DNA of 12,213 nt from contig CAZIUA010000078.1 in NCBI GenBank assembly GCA_964542315.1, positions 1-12,213 on the forward strand, written 5' to 3'. Position numbers and translations under genes: made by a program. Below, piece after piece: positions 1 through 6,882 of the stretch. Position 1 is the first letter of the stretch; every line of letters starts with the position of its first letter. Source of the stretch: UBA11524 sp964542315. Lineage in GTDB: Bacteria > Bacillota > Clostridia > Christensenellales > Aristaeellaceae. The notes under the pieces are model-generated. The model made no database searches, was not told the DNA's origin, and saw only the letters and a list, made by a program, of their open reading frames with translations.

Positions 1-754
1 CCATGCCGGCCACATACTGGCCCAGCGCCATGCCGTCGAAGCCCTCGGCCTTGCCGGCCACAGCGTCACGCAGGGACTTGGCGATGATCTCGATGGCCTT
101 GAGGTGGAACATATCGGTCATTTCCCAGGCGCCCTTGGTGGTGAAGCCTTCGATGGCGTGGGTCAGGGCGTCCATGCCGGTGGCGGCGGTCAGGCCCTTG
201 GGCATGGTGGACATCATGTCGGGATCGACCACGGCGACCTCGGGAATGTCATGCACGTCCACGCAGACGAACTTGCGCTTCTTCTCCACGTCGGTGATGA
301 CGTAGTTGATGGTGACCTCAGCCGCAGTGCCGGCGGTGGTGGGCACAGCGATGGTGAAGACGGTCTTGTTCTTGGTCGGCGCCACACCCTCCAGGGAACG
401 CACATCAGCGAACTCGGGGTTGGTGATGATGATGCCGATGGCCTTGGCGGTATCCATGGAGGAGCCGCCGCCGATGGCGATGATGTAGTCCGCGCCGGAC
501 GCCTTGAAGGCCGCCACGCCGGTCTGCACATTCTCGATGGTGGGGTTGGGCTTGATGTTGGAGTACACTTCGTACGCGCAGCCAGCCTTGTCCAGCAAGT
601 CGGTGACCTTCTTGGTCACGCCGAACTTGAGCAGGTCAGGGTCGGAGCAGACGAAGGCCTTGGTCAGGCCGCGGGACTGCACCTCGGGCACGATGGACTC
701 GATCGCGCCCTGGCCGTGATAGGAAATGGGGTTCAAAACGATGCGATTCGCCAT
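1..754 (-). CDS. fucO: Lactaldehyde reductase (FucO-type iron-containing alcohol dehydrogenase), partial
   Basis: Group III iron-dependent alcohol dehydrogenase that reduces L-lactaldehyde to 1,2-propanediol with NADH at the end of anaerobic fucose or rhamnose breakdown; cytoplasmic. The first 251 residues are visible, and the C-terminal part (about 130 residues compared with E. coli FucO, 382-383) lies beyond the left edge. It starts MANRIVLNP, close to the E. coli MANRMILNE start. Seen: the dinucleotide-binding GGGS loop (95-98) followed by D101, the stretch TNPEFADVRSLEG (111-123), the family signature TTAGTAAEVTINYVITD (139-155), and GMDALTHAIE, which supplies iron ligands D195 and H199. 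The other two iron-ligand histidines would be in the missing part. The start at 754 is supported by AGGAGG nine bases upstream. It is divergent from the glycosidase operon and is the only minus-strand protein gene. The lactaldehyde reductase assignment is strong from remembered sequence similarity; a related 1,2-diol or butanol dehydrogenase is less likely. Confidence 0.93.
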   Translation of the reverse strand, partial: MANRIVLNPISYHGQGAIESIVPEVQSRGLTKAFVCSDPDLLKFGVTKKVTDLLDKAGCAYEVYSNIKPNPTIENVQTGVAAFKASGADYIIAIGGGSSMDTAKAIGIIITNPEFADVRSLEGVAPTKNKTVFTIAVPTTAGTAAEVTINYVITDVEKKRKFVCVDVHDIPEVAVVDPDMMSTMPKGLTAATGMDALTHAIEGFTTKGAWEMTDMFHLKAIEIIAKSLRDAVAGKAEGFDGMALGQYVAGM

Positions 755-995
755 GGGAATCATCCTCCTGATAATCATGATAATGGGAATGAGGAAAGGC
801 GAAACCCTTTCTGATTGTGAATTATTCGGCATAAATGGTCGAAATCCTGCCTGAAACGACGAACGACGGGCGCAAAGCAGACCAATATCATCCAGAGAGT
901 TGCCATTTTCGTCCCAAGGGGCAGGAAAGCGCACGCCCGGGGCGAATTGTATCCGCAAAAGAGACGGACAACTTCCCCGAAAGGAGAAAACATAG
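755..995. promoter_or_regulatory. Divergent intergenic region, fucO / GH2 operon
   Basis: This 241-bp gap must hold the promoters for fucO (leftward) and the glycosidase operon (rightward). No convincing -35/-10 pair was found on either strand. The best fragment is TTGCCA at 900-905, which has no good -10 at 16-18 bp. A short perfect inverted repeat, GAAAGG (794-799) / CCTTTC (806-811), lies 40 bp upstream of the fucO start and could be an operator or a weak leader hairpin. A 7-bp unit, AACGACG, is repeated in tandem at 855-868. Regulator identity cannot be inferred. Confidence 0.4.
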
Positions 996-3365
996 ATGGA
1001 AACGGATCGTATCCTTTTGGCACATGGATGGCGCTTTGCACTGACCGACGCGGCGGACGCCGTGCTTCCCCATTTTGCGGATGAGGCCTTTGCGCCCGTC
1101 ACTCTGCCCCATGATTGGCAGATCGACCAGCCCCGCGGCGCGGATGCACCGGGCGGCGGCGCGCAGGGATTCTTCCCGCGCGAAAAGGTCGGCGTGTATC
1201 GGCTGCACTTTCGCGCGGAGGAGAGCTGGCGCGGCAAGAACGTGCGCATCCTCTTTGATGCGGTGCAGCGCTTCAGCCAGGTGTGGCTCAATGGCGAAAT
1301 GGTCGGCGGACATGCGTATGGCTATGCGCCCTTCCTGTGCGACCTGACGGGCAAACTGCGCTTTGATGCGGAGAACCTGCTGGCGGTGCGTGTGGACAAC
1401 CGCAGCGTGCTGGGGGAATACGCCGCATCGGGCGACCGGTGGTATTCCGGCGCCGGGCTGATCCGCGATGCGTGGCTGCTGGTGGACGGCAAGACCCACC
1501 TGACCCATGACGGGCTGCGCATCGTCGCCACGCCCATCCACAAGGGCCCCAGCGGTGATGTGCCGGATGTGGCCGGCATCCGCTGCGATGAGGCGGAATG
1601 CGTCATCACCTGCGAGGTGACGGGCCCGTGCAAGGGCAAGTCCGTGCGGCTGAAGGTGCTGTCCCCAGAGGGGAATGAGGTCTATGCGGAAACGCAGCCT
1701 GCCTCCGCCGCGGTGACGTGGGAATTCTCCCTGCGCAAGCCGGCACTGTGGTCGCCGGAGAGCCCTGCGCTGTACCGTGTGCGCGTCACGCTGGATGACG
1801 ATGCGCTGGAGAGCACTTTCGGCGTGCGCTCGGCCGTGTTCGACACCGAGGACGGCTTCCTCCTCAATGGCGTGAAGACGAAGCTCTGGGGCGTCAACCT
1901 GCATCATGACGGCGGCGCGGTGGGCGCGGCGGTGCCAAGGGAAATCTGGGTGCGGCGGCTGAAGGCGCTCCGGCAGATGGGCGTGAACACCATCCGCTGT
2001 GCGCATCACCCCATGCCGGAATACTTCTATGCCCTGCTGGATGAGATGGGCTTCCTGTGCATCGACGAATTGGTGGACAAGTGGGAAGGCTGCGGCATGT
2101 ATTTCAACCGCACCTGGGATGAGCGCCATGCGGATCTCGCCGCGATGATCCGCCGCGATGCCAACCACCCCTGCGTCATTCTGTGGAGCGTTGGCAATGA
2201 GGTCAGCCACCAGTTCAGCGAGAAGTTCTATGCCTATCTGAAGGAGTTGACCGAGGCCACCCGTGCGCTGGATCCTACGCGCGCGGTCACCTGCGTGCTG
2301 ATCTCCTGCGTGCTCAAGGATTTCAACGATGTGACCCCCATGGGCGTCAAGCTCGCGGCGCTCAAGCGCTATGCCGACCTGGTGGACGTGGTCTGCGGCA
2401 ACTACATGGAGCACTACTACGAGAAGATGCGCGAATACGGCATCCGCAATCCGGTCATCGGTGCGGAGACCCATATGCTCTACCGCAAGGATGAGCACGC
2501 GCTGAACAATGTCCAGCTCAGCGACGAATCCCCCTATGCCATCGTCCGCCGGTACGATTGGGTCTGCGGCAGCATCATCTGGGCAGGCGTGGACTATCTG
2601 GGCGAGGCGTCCTGCTGGCCTCTGCGCGGCTGGACGGGCGATCCGCTGGATTCCACCGGCGACTGGAAGCTCCGCGCGTGGTACATCGCCAGCCAGTTCA
2701 GGCAGGCGCCGGTGCTCAAGATCTGCGTGTATGATGAAGGCGAACCGTGGGACGGTGCGCGCGGCATGTGGGGCTTCCCGCAGATGCGCAGCCACTGGAA
2801 ATATACCCATTTTGAGAAGGTCTGCCATGTGGCGGTGTTCACCAACTGCGACAAGGTGCTGCTCTACCAGAACAGCCAGACGGTGCGGTATGGTTCGCCG
2901 CAGAAGGATGGCATCGTGCATTTCTATCTGCCCTATATCCCCGGGGTGCTGCGGGCGGAAGGCTATCGCGGCGGCATGAAGGTGGCGGAGGATGTGCTCT
3001 ATTCCGATCATGACGCGGCGGAACTGGCCGTCACCGTGGATCGCACGGAGCTGCCTGCGGACGGCCGCAGCGTGGTGCTGATCGACCTGGAAGTGAAGGA
3101 CGCGCATGGCCGCCGCTATATGCTGGAGGATCGCAATGTGACTGTGCAGGCAGAGGGCGCACCCGTGGAAGTCCGCATGGACAACGGCAACGCCTGGGAC
3201 ACGGCGCCCTTCCTGCGCACGGCATGCCCCACCCATAACGGGCATTTGCTCGTCGTGGTGAAGGCAGGCTGCACGCCGGGCGAAGTCCGCCTGAAGATGG
3301 ACATCGAGGGCTTCGGGGGCAGGGAAGTGCTGCTGACCCTGCCGGAGGGAGGAAACGCGCAATGA
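996..3365 (+). CDS. Glycoside hydrolase family 2 protein (beta-galactosidase/beta-glucuronidase-like)
   Basis: A 789-residue retaining beta-glycosidase of family GH2. The order of domains is typical: N-terminal jelly-roll sugar-binding domain (about 1-165, with LPHDWQ, FDAVQRFSQVWLNG and YSGAGLIRDAWL), an immunoglobulin-like domain (about 170-280), a TIM barrel (about 282-570, with KLWGVNLHHDGG and NTIRCAHHP), then C-terminal beta domains to 789. The acid/base is most likely E402 in WSVGNE and the nucleophile E491 in IGAETHM. No signal peptide is visible, so the enzyme is probably cytoplasmic. The start at 996 has AAGGAG (981-986) nine bases upstream. It is the first gene of the operon and its stop overlaps the GH28 start by ATGA. 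Substrate is not determined: galactosidase, glucuronidase, mannosidase and arabinosidase activities all occur in GH2. The neighbours point to plant pectin or hemicellulose oligosaccharides (inference). Confidence 0.93.
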   Translation: METDRILLAHGWRFALTDAADAVLPHFADEAFAPVTLPHDWQIDQPRGADAPGGGAQGFFPREKVGVYRLHFRAEESWRGKNVRILFDAVQRFSQVWLNGEMVGGHAYGYAPFLCDLTGKLRFDAENLLAVRVDNRSVLGEYAASGDRWYSGAGLIRDAWLLVDGKTHLTHDGLRIVATPIHKGPSGDVPDVAGIRCDEAECVITCEVTGPCKGKSVRLKVLSPEGNEVYAETQPASAAVTWEFSLRKPALWSPESPALYRVRVTLDDDALESTFGVRSAVFDTEDGFLLNGVKTKLWGVNLHHDGGAVGAAVPREIWVRRLKALRQMGVNTIRCAHHPMPEYFYALLDEMGFLCIDELVDKWEGCGMYFNRTWDERHADLAAMIRRDANHPCVILWSVGNEVSHQFSEKFYAYLKELTEATRALDPTRAVTCVLISCVLKDFNDVTPMGVKLAALKRYADLVDVVCGNYMEHYYEKMREYGIRNPVIGAETHMLYRKDEHALNNVQLSDESPYAIVRRYDWVCGSIIWAGVDYLGEASCWPLRGWTGDPLDSTGDWKLRAWYIASQFRQAPVLKICVYDEGEPWDGARGMWGFPQMRSHWKYTHFEKVCHVAVFTNCDKVLLYQNSQTVRYGSPQKDGIVHFYLPYIPGVLRAEGYRGGMKVAEDVLYSDHDAAELAVTVDRTELPADGRSVVLIDLEVKDAHGRRYMLEDRNVTVQAEGAPVEVRMDNGNAWDTAPFLRTACPTHNGHLLVVVKAGCTPGEVRLKMDIEGFGGREVLLTLPEGGNAQ

Positions 3366-4624
3366 CCGAGTTCTTCCCCGATGGCACGCCCATTGCGGAT
3401 TGGTTCCATCAGGCGGATATGCCGTCGCTCGCCCAGCTGGGCAAGCCCTATCCGCTGGATGCATACGGCGTTCCGGCGGATGGCGCCGTCCACACGGCGG
3501 ACATCCAGCGCGTCATCGACCTGTGCGCAGCGAATGGCGGTGGTGTGGTGGTCGTTCCGGCGGGCGTGTGGCAGAGCGGCTCCCTCTATCTGCGCCAGGG
3601 CGTGAACCTGTATGTCGCTGCCGGCGCGACGCTCCTTGGCAGCGATGATGTTGCCGACTATGACCTCAGGACCACCCGCATCGAGGGGCAGACCTGCACC
3701 TATTTCACCGCGCTCATCAACGCTGAGGGCGTGCATGGCTGCACCATCTGCGGCGAGGGCGTGATCGACGGCAACGGCCTGCGCTCCTGGAAGGCCTTCT
3801 GGCTGCGGCGGCGCTGGAATCCCAAATGCACCAACAAGGACGAGCAGCGTCCGCGCCTGATCTACATTTCCGATTCCACCGATGTGACCATCGCCGGTCT
3901 GACGCTGCAGAACAGCCATTTCTGGACGACGCATCTGTATCGCTGCCAGCGCGTGAAGTACCTGAACTGCCGCATTACCTCGCCGGTCAGCCCGGTGAAG
4001 GCGCCGTCCACCGATGCCATCGACATCGACGTATGCACCGATGTGCTGGTGAAGGGCTGCTATATGGCGGTGAACGATGACTCGGTGGTGCTCAAGGGCG
4101 GCAAAGGCCCCTATGCGGACACTGCACCGGAAAACGGCAGCAATGAGCGCATCCTCGTGGAGGACTGCGTGTATGGCTTCTGCCACGGCGTGCTGACCTG
4201 CGGCTCGGAATCGGTGCATGACCGCAATATCCTCGTCCGCCGGTGCCGCATGGAGGGCGTGGGCAATCTGCTCGTGCTGAAAATGCGCCCCGATACGCCC
4301 CAGCATTATGAATACATCACCATCGAACGGCTCACCGGCGAGGTGGGGATGTTCCTGAATCTCAACCCGTGGATGCAGTTCTACGACCTGGGCGACCGCA
4401 AGGAGATCCCCCTGTCCTATGCCGATCATGTGACCTTCCGCGACTGCGAGGCGGATTGCCGCGTGTTCCTTCATGTCACCCCGAAGGAGGAGCAATACCG
4501 CCTGAGCGATTTCGCCTTCCAGCATGTGAAGGTCAGGACGCTGGAAAAAGGGGCGGACTTCGACGTGTTCCGCAATGCGCAGGCTGAGGATGTGCAGATC
4601 ATCCGCAAGGAGGAATCAAGATGA
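3362..4624 (+). CDS. Glycoside hydrolase family 28 protein (polygalacturonase/rhamnogalacturonase-like)
   Basis: A 420-residue right-handed beta-helix glycosidase of family GH28, which cleaves galacturonic-acid linkages in pectin by inversion. The N-terminal part has the usual opening DAYGVPADG (33-41), IQRVIDLCAANGGGVVVVPAG (48-68) and the GEGVIDGNG turn (131-139). Catalytic aspartates are D218 (STDAID), D239 and D240 (NDDS); H275 in CHGVLTCGSE corresponds to the conserved GHG histidine. The RIK motif is changed: K307 is kept in LLVLKMRPDT, but the arginine position is valine. No signal peptide is present, so it probably acts inside the cell on oligosaccharides rather than on polymeric pectin, for example as an exo-galacturonidase or rhamnogalacturonan galacturonohydrolase (inference). 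AGGGAGG (3346-3352) lies nine bases before the start, inside the GH2 gene. ATGA overlaps at both ends place it between GH2 and GH115 in one transcript. Confidence 0.93.
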   Translation: MTEFFPDGTPIADWFHQADMPSLAQLGKPYPLDAYGVPADGAVHTADIQRVIDLCAANGGGVVVVPAGVWQSGSLYLRQGVNLYVAAGATLLGSDDVADYDLRTTRIEGQTCTYFTALINAEGVHGCTICGEGVIDGNGLRSWKAFWLRRRWNPKCTNKDEQRPRLIYISDSTDVTIAGLTLQNSHFWTTHLYRCQRVKYLNCRITSPVSPVKAPSTDAIDIDVCTDVLVKGCYMAVNDDSVVLKGGKGPYADTAPENGSNERILVEDCVYGFCHGVLTCGSESVHDRNILVRRCRMEGVGNLLVLKMRPDTPQHYEYITIERLTGEVGMFLNLNPWMQFYDLGDRKEIPLSYADHVTFRDCEADCRVFLHVTPKEEQYRLSDFAFQHVKVRTLEKGADFDVFRNAQAEDVQIIRKEESR

Positions 4625-6636
4625 GCCAGATCACTGTCCATACCGGCCTCGTGAATGTGCCGGAGAAAGGGCCTGTCCGCCGCGCGGCGGATGCGCTCCG
4701 GCGGGACATCCGCAAGACCTGTCTGTCCGGCGACACGCAGGGGATCACCATCGCCCTGGAAAAGGCCGACCTCCCTGCGGAGCAATATACCCTGTGCATG
4801 CAGGGGGACACGCTGACCCTTTGCGCCGGGGACGACCTGGGCTTCGTCTATGGCCTGTACCGCATCAGCCGCGAATGTCTTGGTGTGCAGCCCCTTTGGT
4901 TCTGGAATGACCAGCCCTTCACCCCGGTGGAGGGGCATGAAGTCCCGGCGGACTGGCACACGGCCTCGAAATCCAGTGCGGTGCGCTATCGCGGCTGGTT
5001 CATCAATGACGAGGTGCTTTTGCTGGCCTGGTCGCTGGACGGCAGCAAGGAGAAACCCTGGGAGATGGCCTTCGAGACCCTGCTGCGTCTGGGTGGCAAC
5101 CTGGTCATCCCCGGCACGGACAAGAATGCCCACCTCTACCGCGAACTGGCGGCGGACTTCGGCCTGTGCATCACCCATCACCATGCCGAGCCGCTGGGCG
5201 CGCAGATGTTCCTGCGGACCTTCCCGGACCTGACGCCCTCCTATGCGGAGCATCCGCAGCGCTTTGAGCAGCTCTGGCACGAGGCCATCCTCACCCAGCG
5301 CACCCATCCGACGGTGTGGAACATCGGCTTCCGCGGCCAGGGGGACAAGCCGTTTTGGGCGGACGATCTGCAGTATGACACGCCGGAGAAACGCGGCGCG
5401 CTCATGTCGCAGCTGATCCGCAAGCAATACGATCTGGTGCAGGAGATGGCACCGGGAATGGCCTGCTGCACCAACCTCTATGGCGAAACGATGGAGCTGT
5501 ATCAGCAGGGGCTGCTGGATCTGCCGGAGGATGTCATCAAGATCTGGGCGGACAATGGCTATGGCAAGATGGTCAGCCGCCGCCAGAACAACCACAATCC
5601 GCGCGTCCCGGCGCTTCCGGGCGAAAAGGCCACCGGCGCGCATGGCCTGTATTACCATGCTTCCTTCTATGACCTGCAGGCCGCCGCGCAGATGACCATG
5701 CTGCCCAATCCGCCGTCCTTTGTCAGGCGGGAGCTGAAAAACGCCCTCGCCCATGGGGTGAAGGATTACTGGATCATCAACTGCTCCAACGTCAAGCCCC
5801 ATGCCTACACGCTGGAGGTCATCGCGGCGCTGTGGCACGACGGCGATGTGGACACGGACGCCTTCCTCATGGACTACTGCGCACGCTATTTCGGCGCGGA
5901 GAATGCCGAAGCGGCCGCTGCGTGCTTCCGCTCCTTCTACGACCATGCCCTGTCCTACGGCGAACGCGAGGATGAGCGCGCTGGTGAGCAATTCGGCAAC
6001 CACTGCGCGCGCATGCTCGTCAGCCAGTGGATGAAGGATGCCTCGAAGCCCTCTGCCGGGATGAAATGGGCCATCGACGCCCCCACGCTGAAGGAACAGA
6101 TCATCTGGTATCGGGGGAAATGTGTACAGGCTGTGGAAAACTACACGGCGCATCAGCGGGATTGCGCATGGGCGGCGTTCAGCATGACCGAGCCGGGCGC
6201 GACCCTCATGCGGGATTCCCTGGGCATGCAGGCGGAATTGCTGCTGCACACCTATCAGGGCAGCCTGCACGCGATGGACAGCCTGCTGCATGCGATGGAC
6301 GCAAACTGGCTGGAGGCCTTCTATCAGGCCGGGCTGGCGAAGGAGGAATACCTCGCCGCTGACCACGCCATGCGCGCACGCGAGCACGACCACTGGCGCG
6401 GCTTCTACGCCAATGACTGTCAGGCGGATGTGAAGCAGTCTGCGTGGCTGATGAGCATGTATATGGGCGTGCTGCGCAACCATGGAGACGGCCCGCATTT
6501 CTACCACTGGCAGCGGAAATTCACCGATGCGCCGGGCGAGGCGGAGATCTTCCTCCTGCTGACGACGGAGAATCATCTGGACAATGACGAGCTCTTCGCC
6601 CGCATGAAGGCCCGCCGGACTTCCGCCAGCCGCTGA
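4621..6636 (+). CDS. Glycoside hydrolase family 115-like protein (alpha-glucuronidase family), short form
   Basis: A 671-residue protein recognised as a divergent member of GH115, whose known members remove 4-O-methyl-glucuronic or glucuronic acid from xylan or arabinogalactan. The visible order matches: an N-terminal alpha/beta domain ending in LGFVYGLYRIS (73-83), then a TIM barrel with YRGWFINDE (123-131), HHHAEP (186-191, against the family's SHHEP), RGQGD (238-242, against RGDGD), WADNGYG (309-315, against CDDNWG), GLYYHASFYD (342-351) and YWIINCSNVKPHAY (383-396, against WIVNVGDLKP), then a mostly helical domain to about 640. Usual family members are longer and end in a beta-sandwich domain, which is absent here. 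No signal peptide. AAGGAGG (4607-4613) lies seven bases before the start, within the GH28 gene, and the ATGA overlap suggests coupled translation. Family placement is from remembered motifs. Substrate is uncertain, and a new specificity is possible given the GH28 partner. Confidence 0.82.
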   Translation: MSQITVHTGLVNVPEKGPVRRAADALRRDIRKTCLSGDTQGITIALEKADLPAEQYTLCMQGDTLTLCAGDDLGFVYGLYRISRECLGVQPLWFWNDQPFTPVEGHEVPADWHTASKSSAVRYRGWFINDEVLLLAWSLDGSKEKPWEMAFETLLRLGGNLVIPGTDKNAHLYRELAADFGLCITHHHAEPLGAQMFLRTFPDLTPSYAEHPQRFEQLWHEAILTQRTHPTVWNIGFRGQGDKPFWADDLQYDTPEKRGALMSQLIRKQYDLVQEMAPGMACCTNLYGETMELYQQGLLDLPEDVIKIWADNGYGKMVSRRQNNHNPRVPALPGEKATGAHGLYYHASFYDLQAAAQMTMLPNPPSFVRRELKNALAHGVKDYWIINCSNVKPHAYTLEVIAALWHDGDVDTDAFLMDYCARYFGAENAEAAAACFRSFYDHALSYGEREDERAGEQFGNHCARMLVSQWMKDASKPSAGMKWAIDAPTLKEQIIWYRGKCVQAVENYTAHQRDCAWAAFSMTEPGATLMRDSLGMQAELLLHTYQGSLHAMDSLLHAMDANWLEAFYQAGLAKEEYLAADHAMRAREHDHWRGFYANDCQADVKQSAWLMSMYMGVLRNHGDGPHFYHWQRKFTDAPGEAEIFLLLTTENHLDNDELFARMKARRTSASR

Positions 6637-6665
6637 CCTCCAAAACCCTGACGAAAAAGCCATTT

Positions 6666-6754
6666 ATCCGCCCGTTTTTGCCCGTTGCGCATGCATGTTT
6701 TTCGTGCTATACTGTCCGCGAAATCGTGCATCGGAAATGCAAAAACGGGCGGAT
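6666..6754. repeat. Perfect 16-bp inverted repeat flanking a promoter
   Basis: Left arm ATCCGCCCGTTTTTGC at 6666-6681; right arm GCAAAAACGGGCGGAT at 6739-6754. The arms are exact reverse complements with 57 bp between them. Pairing does not continue inward or outward. The enclosed segment contains the predicted promoter reading toward the ABC exporter genes. The arm centres are 73 bp apart, close to seven turns of B-DNA, so two protein-bound arms would sit on the same face. It could be an invertible promoter, a looping operator pair or, in read-through RNA from the GH operon, a long hairpin. No intrinsic terminator for the GH operon was found nearby. Confidence 0.85.
6685..6713 (+). promoter_or_regulatory. 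Extended -10 promoter for the ABC exporter operon
   Basis: TTGCGC at 6685-6690 is a weak -35 (3 of 6 consensus bases). It is followed by an exact 17-bp spacer and TATACT at 6708-6713 (5 of 6). TG at 6705-6706, one base before the hexamer, makes it an extended -10. Transcription would start near 6720, giving a leader of about 160 nt before the GTG start at 6883. This is the best housekeeping-type promoter in the window, and it lies wholly between the arms of the 16-bp inverted repeat. Confidence 0.7.
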
Positions 6755-6882
6755 TTTCCATGGTTCCCAGTTTCGCCCGCTTTGGAAGAATGGTGCACAT
6801 GCTTCATGGTTGCCCGTCCGCGAATTGTGCACCCGACGACCTTCCGGCCTTTTGCCGGACGCACACAGGAGGGAAAGATCCC
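6720..6882 (+). promoter_or_regulatory. Long structured 5' leader of the ABC exporter mRNA
   Basis: About 160 nt lie between the predicted transcription start and the GTG codon. Three local pairings are visible: CGGGCG (6746-6751) with CGCCCG (6774-6779); GGTGCACA (6792-6799) with TGTGCACC (6826-6833); and TCCGGC (6843-6848) with GCCGGA (6854-6859) around CTTTT. The last hairpin ends eight bases before the ribosome binding site. An imperfect direct repeat, GTCCGCGAA followed by ATC or TT and then GTGCA, occurs at 6714-6730 and 6816-6831. No known riboswitch class was recognised. The layout suggests translational control or an unclassified cis-acting RNA, but pairings this short can occur by chance in GC-rich DNA. 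Confidence 0.45.
6867..6872 (+). promoter_or_regulatory. Ribosome binding site that fixes the GTG start of the first ABC gene
   Basis: AGGAGG lies ten bases before GTG at 6883. The reading frame is open further upstream to an ATG at 6685, but that ATG lies inside the -35 element and has no ribosome binding site. The GTG start also gives the normal half-transporter length. Confidence 0.88.

Noticed and set aside
104..814. 236-codon plus-strand open frame opposite fucO
   Set aside because: The translation is Gly/His/Asp-rich low-complexity sequence, and the minus-strand FucO reading has family motifs and a proper ribosome binding site.
888..3464. 858-codon open frame on the minus strand, opposite GH2
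   Set aside because: It covers the GH2 gene, which has all family motifs. Its translation is rich in His, Ala, Arg and Gln without recognisable domains, as expected from the complement of GC-biased codons. It has no supporting ribosome binding site.
4471..6663. 730-codon minus-strand open frame opposite GH115, with similar long antisense frames at 3116-4525, 7099-8652, 8552-10366 and 10551-12185
   Set aside because: All are shadows of real plus-strand genes in GC-rich DNA. Their translations have skewed composition and no motifs, and the plus-strand products are intact known families.
6666..6754. 16-bp inverted repeat as a plain terminator of the GH operon
   Set aside because: The loop would be 57 nt and the right arm is followed by GGATTTTCC rather than a clean T-run. 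It also contains a promoter, so a simple terminator role is unlikely.
6685..6882. N-terminal extension of the first ABC gene to the ATG at 6685, 6760 or 6790
   Set aside because: The 6685 ATG lies in the -35 element, and none of these has a good ribosome binding site. The GTG at 6883 has AGGAGG ten bases upstream and gives the normal half-transporter length.
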